Shown here: positions 29,980-38,857 of the stretch, piece after piece | How the letters are laid out: each line of letters opens with the position of its first letter | Position numbering within the stretch: position 1 is the first letter of the stretch | From: Solimicrobium sp040544425 | GTDB lineage: Bacteria > Pseudomonadota > Gammaproteobacteria > Burkholderiales > Burkholderiaceae_D | DNA length: 64,000 bases | Reading direction: 5' to 3' | Assembly: GCA_040544425.1 (NCBI GenBank) | Contig: JBEONO010000012.1 | Span: 67,808-131,807 of the forward strand | Position numbers and translations under genes: made by a program | Notes under the pieces: generated by a model | Database searches by the model: none | What the model was told of the DNA's origin: nothing | Seen by the model: only the letters and a program-made list of their open reading frames with translations

Positions 29980-32376
29980 TCATAGGGATCCGAGGCGAAA
30001 TTGCTGTTGATCGGAATCCACTTGATAACCCATCGCCCTGTAACCCCGCTGTCGCTTTTCCCACATTCTGTAGAGTTGCGGATGATCCAGCTCGACGTAG
30101 TCGTAAATCAAGATGTCGCTCTTGTTTGCATGGTCACGATGTAGACGGCCGGCGTATTGCTGCAGCGTCCCTGTCCATGAAATTGGCAGCGTCAGGATAA
30201 GCGTGTCCAACGGCGCATGATCGAAACCCTCACCGACCAGTTGGGCGCTGGCCAACAGTATGTGCGGGGCATCCTCCGGCAACTCCGCCAGGGCCTTGAT
30301 GATCGCCTGACGTTCCTTTACCTTCATACGGCCGTGCAGCATGAAGCAAGGGTATTCGACATTCGCCAAATGCGCGTACAACAGGTCAAGGTGTTCTGTC
30401 CGCTTGGTCAGCAACAACACCTTCCGCCCGTTGTTCAATGCGTTGATCGCGTCGGTGACGATGCGTACGTTTCTATCGCTGTCCTCGGCCAGCAGTCGGA
30501 TGATCTCTTGAATGCTGGCGTGCGGCGGAATGGACGGAGTCGGAAGATGTCGGATCCGAACCATTAGCTGATCCGGGACGTGTGCCGGGCGCTTGGCGAT
30601 ATGCCTGACAGGACCGGACTGCATGAAGATGATCGGGTGGTGTCCGTTACTGCGAACAGGGGTGGCGCTGAGCCCGAGGACGTAGCGTGAGCTGGCTTGC
30701 TTCAAGACCGCTTCGAAAGTTTCTGCGGTTAAATGATGTGCCTCGTCAATGATGACCTGTCCGTATTGGCTGAACAGTTCGGGAAGATCGTCTCGGCGCG
30801 CCAGGCTTTGAATGACCGCAATGTCAAGCATGCCGGTGGGTTTCTTTTTCCCGGCGCCGATCAGGCCAATTTTTTGCTCGTCCAGTCCGACGAAACTGCC
30901 AAGCCGCTCCTGCCATTGCCGCATCAGGTCGGCGCGGTGAACAATCACCAAGGTACTGACCTTTCTCTTGGCGATAACAGCCGCTGCGGTGACCGTCTTT
31001 CCAAATGCGGTGGGTGCGATCAGCATGCCGAAATCATGTTTTGTGACAGCGTCGAGCGCTTCCTGCTGATCCGGGCGCAGCACACCGTTGAACGTCGCGT
31101 TCATGCGTTGCCCCATCGAACGTGCGTCGTCCAGACGGAGCGCAATTTTATTTGCGGCAAGCAATGCCTCGACATCGCTCAGGCAACCTCGCGGCAACGA
31201 CAAAAATTTTTCGTGGTTTTCTGCGCGGCTGATGATCCGGGGGGTATTCCATGTGGACCTGAGCGTGGCCTGAAGTTTGTAGAAGTCCGGATTTTGGAAC
31301 GCCGCAATCCGGATTAGACGATTCATCAAGGGTTGCGGCAGGCCTGCTTTCTCGATGAACAATTGGGCGGCGATTGTCGCCTTTACCGCTTTTGGCATGA
31401 TGCCGTTGAGTTTGACATCAGACTTGGCCGGTCGTACCCATGGGGCGTCAGCGTTCTCTTCCGGCACGTCGGCATAAGCGATGTCGAGCGGATGGCGGTC
31501 CCCGACCAGTTTGGACAACGCCGTTTCGATACGGCTTTGCGGAAGGGGCTTGATGTTTTCTAGGAACGCCCACTGGTCGGGGAGCTGCTGCAAGTTCGCG
31601 TCGACAAAGACGCTGCGTCCAAGGTCACGGGGTTCCTTTTGTAACGGCAAGGCGATCAGGTTGCCAAATCCGCCTTTCGGCATGGTGTCCTGATTCGGGA
31701 ACAGACGGTCATATGATTTAAGGGCCAATTGACGAGTGCGGGCGCAGGTTGCGCTGATCAGCGCCGCACCCAAGCGCCGCACATCCCTTGCCGGCGTCGC
31801 GTTTGCAAAGAAAAGCCAAAGATGCGCTCCCGAGCCAGAGCGCGAGATTTCCAATGCAGCCGGGAGATCATTTTCAAGGCAGGTTTGCAGTACCGCACGG
31901 GCATCTTCGCGCCAATCCGCTTCATCAAAATCAATGGCGAGAAAATAGCATCGGTTATCGACCAGCAGTGGATACACGCCGGCGGTGATCTCGCCTCTGA
32001 GATGCTGGCGAATGATGGTGTCGGTGACGGGCGCATATAGGCTATGACTGCACTCACTACATTTTATGGTCGGCAATTTGCAAATGCCGGCTCGCCATTT
32101 GTTGGCGCAGAGGGGCGAATACCCAGACTTTCCCGTCGTCTTGCTTATCCAGCGAACTGGATAGATATCCTCCCTCCCGCGAAAGAGTCGTCGGAAGATC
32201 TTGACCTTCGCATTGGGTGACAACTCATTGGCATTGGGTTGCAGCGCGGAATCGCCAACGGGGCCAATGTCGGAATTTGATGGTTGCGGCACCGCGATGC
32301 CGTGCTGTGCAAGCAGGGCCTTCAGCGCATTATTCTCAGCACGTAACTGGATGAGTTCGGCTTCGGTCTTTGACAT
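29980..32376 (-). CDS. TOTE-type primase domain fused to an SF2 helicase
   Basis: A 798-aa protein. A short N-terminal coiled coil (about 3-25) leads into an archaeo-eukaryotic primase domain of the TOTE conflict-system class (about 55-330): a Cys cluster (LCANKW...CSECSH), catalytic AIDFDEADW near residue 148 and the SGSGAHLWLFF motif near 180. A DEAD/DEAH-type helicase follows (about 440-790) with PTAFGKT, DEAHHLT, GLSATPVR and a C-terminal GRLHRD motif VI. Such proteins are proposed to copy or attack invading nucleic acid, but biochemistry is lacking. It stands alone in the island, convergent with the DUF6088 relic; no RNA-ligase or nuclease partner is adjacent. Confidence 0.85.
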   Translation of the reverse strand: MSKTEAELIQLRAENNALKALLAQHGIAVPQPSNSDIGPVGDSALQPNANELSPNAKVKIFRRLFRGREDIYPVRWISKTTGKSGYSPLCANKWRAGICKLPTIKCSECSHSLYAPVTDTIIRQHLRGEITAGVYPLLVDNRCYFLAIDFDEADWREDARAVLQTCLENDLPAALEISRSGSGAHLWLFFANATPARDVRRLGAALISATCARTRQLALKSYDRLFPNQDTMPKGGFGNLIALPLQKEPRDLGRSVFVDANLQQLPDQWAFLENIKPLPQSRIETALSKLVGDRHPLDIAYADVPEENADAPWVRPAKSDVKLNGIMPKAVKATIAAQLFIEKAGLPQPLMNRLIRIAAFQNPDFYKLQATLRSTWNTPRIISRAENHEKFLSLPRGCLSDVEALLAANKIALRLDDARSMGQRMNATFNGVLRPDQQEALDAVTKHDFGMLIAPTAFGKTVTAAAVIAKRKVSTLVIVHRADLMRQWQERLGSFVGLDEQKIGLIGAGKKKPTGMLDIAVIQSLARRDDLPELFSQYGQVIIDEAHHLTAETFEAVLKQASSRYVLGLSATPVRSNGHHPIIFMQSGPVRHIAKRPAHVPDQLMVRIRHLPTPSIPPHASIQEIIRLLAEDSDRNVRIVTDAINALNNGRKVLLLTKRTEHLDLLYAHLANVEYPCFMLHGRMKVKERQAIIKALAELPEDAPHILLASAQLVGEGFDHAPLDTLILTLPISWTGTLQQYAGRLHRDHANKSDILIYDYVELDHPQLYRMWEKRQRGYRAMGYQVDSDQQQFRLGSL

Positions 32377-32458
32377 GCGCGGCTCGCTTTACGATGATGG
32401 ATACAAACGAACCGCAGGCTAATTGAGGCCGGCGAGGGATCGTTTTCACTTGCCGCCT

Positions 32459-32522
32459 GACGGTAAAAAATCGCATCAACGAACAACGCCAAATTTCACC
32501 GGCAGATTTACCGTCAAAAAAC
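32459..32522. repeat. Inverted pair of TTTACCGTC motifs upstream of the TOTE gene
   Basis: GACGGTAAAAAA (32459-32470) and TTTACCGTCAAAAAAC (32507-32522) face each other. The same 16-mer is in end repeats A (26736-26751) and B (from 32751). The spacing near the island ends suggests arm-type integrase sites, but the binding protein is not known. Confidence 0.45.
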
Positions 32523-32669
32523 GCCCTCTGTATCTTCAAAAATTCAGGCCGTCAAAATAAAATTTTTGTTATTTTTCAATAACTTATGCTTCTATTGATG
32601 TCGCATTTAGGATCATCTTCAATAAAACGTAAGCAATTGATTTATATAGATATTTCCATCACCCGTCAC

Positions 32670-33092
32670 TCCCACTCAATTGTTTCCAAGGCCTGCAAAC
32701 CCGCATGAATACAGGCGTTCTCTGTATGGGACATCTAATTTACCGTCATATTTACCGTCAAAAAACAAACGCTTTGACTGGCGCGGGAGATGCACTCGGT
32801 TTGTGCGGCGACTACTCTTCCACATCAATCATCAACTATCGAGGGGGTCTGGAAGCCCATCGAAGCCACTGCGTCCTACGTTTTTCCTCTCAAGGAACAA
32901 GTATAAAGCAACGATTTCTCATGACCAAACGCTATACATCGAGAGTGTTCCAAACCATGAAATCCAAGGTCAACGGCACGCCTGCACCAACAACTCACTC
33001 TTGGTGCGTCCCATGGCGACTTTCGCCATTGAATTTTTATCGTTACATTTTACGCTGAATTCGTTTCCCGTGGGGAGACAAGCTTGCCGCCA
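32670..33092. repeat. Island end repeat B: att-like 18-mer plus related element DNA
   Basis: TCCCACTCAATTGTTTCC (32670-32687) followed by DNA related to 26672-27137, with the double TTTACCGTC motif at 32739-32766. It marks the border between the 6.0-kb first island unit and the second. The minus-strand reading of the 18-mer here is ALETIEWE-stop. No intact gene lies in 32377-33145; the stretch 32523-32669 is AT-rich and shows nothing else. Confidence 0.7.
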
Positions 33093-33145
33093 GATATCGT
33101 AAATGTTATATTTATTGCGCATTCCGTTTCTTTTAGAGGCGCAAA

Positions 33146-33982
33146 TTGAGCACAAAATATCACTTGCAAACAAAGACGCTAGGCCCACGGGCAGCGCAAC
33201 TCCTCATTGAGCTGAATGAACTGCGCCGGTCTACGTTCACTTTGGCGGATGTGGGTTCGATCACCGGCCTGTCGGCTGCGGCGGCCCGAAATCTCGTGCA
33301 CAAGGCTAAACAGCGAGGCTTGGTGACGCGACTGAAGCCCGGTTTGTACAACCTCGTCCCCTTCGAACTCGGCCGGGCCACTGAGCACATCGACAGCCCG
33401 TACCTGATCGCGCGTGAACTCGCCGGTGCCGCGCCCTACTTCCTGTCGCACGGCACAGCGCTTGAACTGCACCGCATGGTGACGCAGCCGAACTTCACTG
33501 TGTACGTGTCATGTACGCGGCGCGTGCGTCCGCAGACGGTCGGCGGCTATGACTTTCGGTTTATCCACATCACTGAGGAACAAGAATTCGGGGTCATTAA
33601 GCACTGGATCGACAAGGAACGCTTCGTGATGATCAGCGACATGGAGCGCACGATCGTTGACGGGCTCCGACACCCGGCATTTGTCGGCGGCATTACCGAA
33701 GTCGCCAAGGGCTTGTGGATGAAGCGGGACGTACTGCAAGTCGAGCGGCTGGTGGATTACGCGCGACGCCTCGGCATCGGCGCCGTCGTGCGCCGCCTCG
33801 GCTATCTGCTGGAACACTATGGCCTGGCCGATGCGTCGACGCTGGAATCATTGCGCGGCATGCTGACAGCAACGTACCAGCGCCTTGATCCACTGCTCCC
33901 CACCGAGGGGGCATTTTTCTCACGTTGGCGGCTCCAGCTTAATGTGACTCCCGAAGAGCTCAATGCCGTGAGGCTGGGCTAA
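33146..33982 (+). CDS. AbiEi-type type IV antitoxin, without its own toxin
   Basis: A 278-aa AbiEi family protein: N-terminal winged helix (about residues 20-75: TFTLADVGSITGLSAAAARN, LVTRLKPGLYNLVP) then the C-terminal antitoxin domain (YFLSHGTALELHRM, MISDMERTIVDGL). A stop lies four codons upstream, so the start must be the TTG at 33146, behind AGAGG. AbiEi normally precedes an AbiEii nucleotidyltransferase, but the next gene is a second antitoxin (DUF6088). Either its toxin was deleted or it shares the toxin at 34723. Confidence 0.85.
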   Translation: MSTKYHLQTKTLGPRAAQLLIELNELRRSTFTLADVGSITGLSAAAARNLVHKAKQRGLVTRLKPGLYNLVPFELGRATEHIDSPYLIARELAGAAPYFLSHGTALELHRMVTQPNFTVYVSCTRRVRPQTVGGYDFRFIHITEEQEFGVIKHWIDKERFVMISDMERTIVDGLRHPAFVGGITEVAKGLWMKRDVLQVERLVDYARRLGIGAVVRRLGYLLEHYGLADASTLESLRGMLTATYQRLDPLLPTEGAFFSRWRLQLNVTPEELNAVRLG

Positions 33983-34053
33983 TGATTCCAAAATACAACA
34001 TTTCCCTGATTTCGAACAAGCGGTGAGCACTGGAAGGCGGCGCAATCCTTCGT

Positions 34054-34865
34054 CCGACTTTACCTTCCCGAGCTTTGGGACTTGAAAAGTGTCAGAAATA
34101 GCCTCATACTTCTTCCAGTCAGGAGATATCGCCATGCAGACCCTCGCCAAACAAATCTTGGAACACGCCACCGGAGCGCCGGAGGGTACGCCTTTGGTCG
34201 CCAAAGAACTATTGCACCTGGGTAGTCGCGCAGCCGTGGATCAAGTATTGTCCCGTTTGGTGCAGCGCGGCACCCTATTGCGCGCCGGTCGCGGCATCTA
34301 TGTCCTGCCCGTCGAAAGCCGCTTCGGCACCCGCGCGCCGTCGGCCGTCAAGATGGTCGAAGGCTTGGCAAACCAGCGTGGGGAAACCATCGTGTCGCAC
34401 GGTGCCGCCGCCGCCAACGCGCTGGGTTTGACCACGCAGGTCCCGATGCGAGCGGTCTATCTCACGTCCGGCCCCAGCCGCCGCCTGAAATTGGGCGCTC
34501 AGATGATTGAGTTCCGACACGCGCCAATTTGGCAACTGATTTTTCCTGGGCGAGCTGCGGGCGAGGTGGTGCGGGCACTGGCTTGGCTAGGCCCGGAAAA
34601 AGCTGGGGAAGCGATCCAGAAGCTGCGCGCCAAACTGCCACCGTCCGAACTAAAAGAAGTCGCTTCGGCGCGGTCGCGCCTGCCGACATGGATGGCCCAA
34701 GAAATCAGCGCCCTGGTGGCCTATGGCTGAATTCTTCCAGCTATCCACCGCCGAACGCCTGGAGGCGCTCGACCTCGCAGCGAACACATCGGGCCTGCTG
34801 CCCCATCTGCTGGAAAAAGACATCTGGGTAGTCTGGTCGCTGCGGCACCTCTTTGCCGGCCCTTA
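34054..34865. repeat. Direct duplication, right (intact) copy
   Basis: Partner of 28976-29786. Covers the leader, DUF6088 gene and the 5' part of the AbiEii gene. Here the toxin continues intact beyond the point where the left copy breaks, so this copy is closer to the ancestral arrangement. Confidence 0.85.
34134..34730 (+). CDS. DUF6088 family AbiEi-like antitoxin
   Basis: 198 aa, almost identical to the product of 29055-29651 apart from a few substitutions. N-terminal winged helix (residues about 1-65) and C-terminal antitoxin domain as in AbiEi. The start is set by AGGAG eight bases upstream. It overlaps the AbiEii toxin gene by 8 bp, the usual coupled order antitoxin then toxin of type IV abortive-infection systems. 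The N-terminal domain of such proteins represses the operon. Confidence 0.88.
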   Translation: MQTLAKQILEHATGAPEGTPLVAKELLHLGSRAAVDQVLSRLVQRGTLLRAGRGIYVLPVESRFGTRAPSAVKMVEGLANQRGETIVSHGAAAANALGLTTQVPMRAVYLTSGPSRRLKLGAQMIEFRHAPIWQLIFPGRAAGEVVRALAWLGPEKAGEAIQKLRAKLPPSELKEVASARSRLPTWMAQEISALVAYG

Positions 34866-35745
34866 CGCTGACCACTTGGTATTCAAGGGTGGCACGTCCT
34901 TGTCGAAGGCCTATGGCGTCATCCGGCGCTTCTCCGAAGACGTGGATCTGACTTACGACATCCGCGCCATCGCCGCCGATCTGGTGGGTGACGCGGATGC
35001 GCCACTGCCAACCAGCAAGAGCCAGGAGAAGAAATGGAGCAAGGAGATTCGTGCGCGTCTGTCGGACTGGGTCGGCGCCGAGATCGTGCCACGTCTCAAG
35101 CGCGATCTTGAACAAGATGACCTACCGGCAACCGTGCGGGCCGAGGACGACAAAGTGTTCATTGACTACGCGCCGCTGGCCACCGGCACCGGCTATGTCG
35201 CGCCTGCCGTCATGTTGGAGTTCGGTGCCCGCTCAACCGGTGAGCCCAGCGAAGCACGCGCTATCCGATGCGATGCGGCCGCATATTTGCAAGGGGTAGA
35301 GTTTCCCAGCGCGATACCACAGGTGATGCGCGCCGAGCGCACGTTTTGGGAGAAGGCCACCGCGATACACGTTTTCTGCGCGCAGGGCGAGTTTCGCGGT
35401 GGCGACCGCTTCGCGCGCCACTGGCACGACGTGACGAGACTGGATGCTGCCGGCTTCGCCGCCGCAGCCATCGCGGACAAAGCTCTTGCACGCGCCGTTG
35501 CCGACCACAAGAGCGTGTTCTTTGCAGAAAAGAACACGCACGGCGACGCCATCGATTATCACGCAGCGGTCGAAGGTGGGCTCCAGCTTGTACCGGATGA
35601 CGGCGCGTTGGCCAAATTGGCTACCGACTATCAACACATGGTCGATGACGGCTTATTCCTCGATGACGCCGAGCCATTCGAAGCTTTGATGGCGCGATGC
35701 CAAGCGATCCAGCAGAGGGCCAATGCAAAACAACCACCACAATGA
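34723..35745 (+). CDS. AbiEii-family nucleotidyltransferase toxin
   Basis: A 340-aa nucleotidyltransferase-like toxin; characterised AbiEii/MenT relatives use NTPs, in some cases to modify tRNA ends, and cause growth arrest. The conserved motifs are KGGTSLSKAYG (about residues 50-60), FSEDVDL (about 66-72, the metal-binding DxD), and ERTFWEKATAIH (about 208). Starts at the ATG overlapping the DUF6088 stop. Intact, so the DUF6088/AbiEii pair is likely active and helps maintain the island or block phage. Confidence 0.9.
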   Translation: MAEFFQLSTAERLEALDLAANTSGLLPHLLEKDIWVVWSLRHLFAGPYADHLVFKGGTSLSKAYGVIRRFSEDVDLTYDIRAIAADLVGDADAPLPTSKSQEKKWSKEIRARLSDWVGAEIVPRLKRDLEQDDLPATVRAEDDKVFIDYAPLATGTGYVAPAVMLEFGARSTGEPSEARAIRCDAAAYLQGVEFPSAIPQVMRAERTFWEKATAIHVFCAQGEFRGGDRFARHWHDVTRLDAAGFAAAAIADKALARAVADHKSVFFAEKNTHGDAIDYHAAVEGGLQLVPDDGALAKLATDYQHMVDDGLFLDDAEPFEALMARCQAIQQRANAKQPPQ

Positions 35746-35816
35746 AATTCAATTGACATGAGATAAAAATCTCTGCCGGGCACTCTGCCTGGACGGAGAG
35801 CACCAAAGGGGATCGT

Positions 35817-38801
35817 ATGGCTGGAGCAATCGATACGCAAAACAAGCGAGGCTCAATATGGCATCGTTGGGACCCTCACATCCATACACCTGGCACCGCT
35901 CTCAATAATCAATACACGGGGACAGATCCTTGGGAATCCTTTCTCGGTGCGATCGAAGCGTCGGACCCGCCCATCCGAGCATTGGGTATTACCGACTACT
36001 TCGGCATTGAACGCTACGAGCAGGTTGTCGAGCAACAACGCCAAGGGCGTCTCGCCAATGTCGGACTGATCTTTCCCAACGTCGAATTGCGACTGAGCAT
36101 CGAGACCTCCAAGGCGTCTGCGGTCAACATTCACCTGCTCTTTTCTCCGGAAGATTCGGATCACGTCGAACAGATCAAGCGCTTCTTGCTCGAACTCGAT
36201 TTCTCTTACCAAGGCGGGCCGTACCGCTGCCAGCGCAGCGACCTCATCCGCCTGGGGCGTGCCCACCAACCAAGTTTGACGGATGACGAAGCGGCACGCT
36301 CGGAGGGAGCAAACCAGTTCAAGGTTAAGCTCGATCAACTCACCGAGGCATGGGCAAAGAACAATTGGGTCAAGAAAAACGCGTTGATCGCCGTAGCTGG
36401 CGGCGAGAAGGATGGAACTTCCGGATTACGTGACGCATCCGCTTCGTTCGCCGCTTCACGCAAGCACGTTGAAGGTATCGCGAACATCGTCTTTAGTGCC
36501 ACGCCGCAACAGATCAATTTCTGGCTCGGCAAAGGTAACGCATCCGTCGCTGAACTGGAAAGCCAGTACAACGGCCTCAAACCTTGCTTGCATGGTTCAG
36601 ATGCGCATACAGCCTCGAAAGTTGGACAGCCAGATGCAAGTCGCTTCTGTTGGATCAAGGGCGATCTATCGTTCGAGTCTTTGCGCCAGGTTTGCATCGA
36701 GCCCGAGGAACGTGTTTCGATTGGCGGTATACCACCGCGCGGTGCCCTGGCGGGCCACACAATCAATACCGTGTCCGTCACCAACGCGCCTTGGATTTCT
36801 CAAGGCACCATTGAATTGAACGCGGGCCTGGTTGCCGTCATCGGCGCACGAGGGTCCGGCAAGACCGCGCTGGCCGACCTGATCGCTGCGGGCGGTCTGG
36901 CGCTCTCCCCACATCTCAACGAGCGGTCGTTCATTCTTCGCGCAAAGGACCACTTGGGCGACAGCGCGGCCGAGCTGCACTGGGCGTCCGGTGAAAAAAC
37001 CGGCAATCGCCTCACCCAGGCCGACATGGAAGACCTGTTGGACACCCCTTATGTCCAGTACCTGTCGCAACAATTCGTCGATCAACTCTGCTCGGCGGAA
37101 GGCCTGGATGGTGCTTTGGTCAAAGAAATCGAGCGCGTGATCTTCAATGCCCACGCGCTCACCGACCGGCTCGGCACCGATTCATTCAAGGATTTGCTGG
37201 ACATCCGTCTCGAAGGCTCGCGGCAGAAGCGTGAGCGGCAGCAACAGACCCTGACCAGGGCGTCCGCCGATCTCACTGAAGAGCGTGTCAAAAAGGACGG
37301 GCTCAAAGCGTTGGAGAAAGACCGCGACGAGAAAAAGCGTGCTATCGAGAAAGATAAGAACGACCGCAAATCGCTGATCGCCAAGGGCAACGAGGAACGC
37401 GCCGCGCGCCACGAACAGGTCTCACTCGCCGCCGATGAAAAGCGTCAGCAGGTCGAACACGCCAAACGGCGGAACCAGGCCTTGCTGCATTTGCAGACCG
37501 ACGTGCTCGACTTCCGTTCTCGGCAAGCGCCGGCCATGCTGGCCGACTTGAAGGAAGAACGCGACGAGACTGGGTTAAACGCCACCGATTGGGAGGCGTT
37601 CAAGGTCGACTATGTCGGTGCGGTCGATTCGTTGTTGACGGAACGTATTAAGCAAGCCCAACTGCTGATCGAAACATTGCAGGGGCCAGCGAAGACCGAT
37701 CCTCCGGTTTCACAGAGTCCTGATTCAACCATCGCGCTGATTCCGCAGGATGCCAATCTTTCCAACCAGACGCTATCGCTGCTGGAGCGGGAGTTGACGC
37801 GACTGCGAACCTTGGTCGGCGTCGATGCGCAGAATGCGAAACGATTCACCGCCCTGTCGGACAAAATCACGAAGGCCGATGGCGCTCTGACCAAGGTTCT
37901 TCAGCAGATCGAGCGCGTTCAAGGCGCCGACGAGCGTATCCGTACTCTGGTTGACGCGCGCCGCGTGGCCTACGCCGGAATCTTCGAGGCAATCCTCGAA
38001 GAGGAAGAAGAGCTGACGGCTTTGTATGCACCCATCAAGGAGCGTATCAACCAATCTGCCGGCTCACTCTCGAAGCTGGCGTTTTCAGTGCAGCGCCTTG
38101 TTGATCTCGATCAGTGGGCTCTCGCGGGCGAAGCGCTGCTGGACTTACGCACCAACGGACCTTTCAAGGGACGCGGTGAGCTACTGCGATCCGCGCGCGA
38201 TGGACTTCGACCTGCATGGGCCACTGGTAATGCGGCACAAGCCGCCACCGCGCTATTCGAATTCGTCAAGGCAAACGAAGCCGCGCTCAGGACCCACATG
38301 CCCGAGGGCACGGACTTTCGTGCTTGGGCGCGTAGCGTCTCAGACTGGCTGTACAGCACTGACCATATCACCGTGGGGTACGGTCTCCAATACGACGGTG
38401 CGAACATTGAACAGTTGTCACCCGGAACGCGCGGCATCGTGCTGTTGCTACTGTACCTCGCCATCGACGAGGAAGATGACCGACCGTTGATTATCGATCA
38501 ACCCGAAGAGAACCTGGACCCCCAATCGATCTTCCAAGAACTGGTGTATCGCTTCCGGGACGCCAAGAAACGGCGTCAGATCATCATCGTGACGCACAAC
38601 GCCAATCTGGTGGTGAACACCGATGCTGATCAGGTGATCGTCGCCACATGCGGGCCGCATCGGCCTGGCCAGTTGCCTCTCATCACCTATGAGAGTGGGA
38701 GCCTAGAGAACTCGCGTATTCGACAGCATGTTTGCGATATCTTGGAAGGTGGCGAACGCGCTTTCAAAGAACGCGCCAAACGACTGCGCGTCGGGATTTA
38801 G
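35817..38801 (+). CDS. TrlF-type protein: PHP domain plus SMC-like ATPase
   Basis: A 994-aa protein. Residues about 1-300 form a PHP phosphoesterase domain with metal motifs WDPHIHTPG, GITDYFG, PNVELRL and CLHGSDAHT. Then comes an SMC/RecN-like ATPase: Walker A VIGARGSGKTALAD near residue 343, a long charged coiled coil (about 450-720, Lys/Glu/Arg rich), signature LSPGTRGIVLLLLY near 866 and Walker B PLIIDQPEENLDPQS near 889. The ATG follows a purine-rich GGGGAT. The architecture matches proteins annotated TrlF; the PHP part may be a nuclease controlled by the ATPase. It is 56 bp upstream of an Abi_C gene, so both are probably one operon. Confidence 0.85.
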   Translation: MAGAIDTQNKRGSIWHRWDPHIHTPGTALNNQYTGTDPWESFLGAIEASDPPIRALGITDYFGIERYEQVVEQQRQGRLANVGLIFPNVELRLSIETSKASAVNIHLLFSPEDSDHVEQIKRFLLELDFSYQGGPYRCQRSDLIRLGRAHQPSLTDDEAARSEGANQFKVKLDQLTEAWAKNNWVKKNALIAVAGGEKDGTSGLRDASASFAASRKHVEGIANIVFSATPQQINFWLGKGNASVAELESQYNGLKPCLHGSDAHTASKVGQPDASRFCWIKGDLSFESLRQVCIEPEERVSIGGIPPRGALAGHTINTVSVTNAPWISQGTIELNAGLVAVIGARGSGKTALADLIAAGGLALSPHLNERSFILRAKDHLGDSAAELHWASGEKTGNRLTQADMEDLLDTPYVQYLSQQFVDQLCSAEGLDGALVKEIERVIFNAHALTDRLGTDSFKDLLDIRLEGSRQKRERQQQTLTRASADLTEERVKKDGLKALEKDRDEKKRAIEKDKNDRKSLIAKGNEERAARHEQVSLAADEKRQQVEHAKRRNQALLHLQTDVLDFRSRQAPAMLADLKEERDETGLNATDWEAFKVDYVGAVDSLLTERIKQAQLLIETLQGPAKTDPPVSQSPDSTIALIPQDANLSNQTLSLLERELTRLRTLVGVDAQNAKRFTALSDKITKADGALTKVLQQIERVQGADERIRTLVDARRVAYAGIFEAILEEEEELTALYAPIKERINQSAGSLSKLAFSVQRLVDLDQWALAGEALLDLRTNGPFKGRGELLRSARDGLRPAWATGNAAQAATALFEFVKANEAALRTHMPEGTDFRAWARSVSDWLYSTDHITVGYGLQYDGANIEQLSPGTRGIVLLLLYLAIDEEDDRPLIIDQPEENLDPQSIFQELVYRFRDAKKRRQIIIVTHNANLVVNTDADQVIVATCGPHRPGQLPLITYESGSLENSRIRQHVCDILEGGERAFKERAKRLRVGI

Positions 38802-38857
38802 TCCACGGCGAGACACCGCTTCCGCTGTGCACAACACCTATTCCAAGCAGAAATCCC

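Noticed and set aside
38732..38857. Longer frame for the Abi_C protein starting inside the PHP-ATPase gene
   Set aside because: The first 42 codons are the shifted reading of the upstream gene end; the ATG at 38858 follows the gap naturally.
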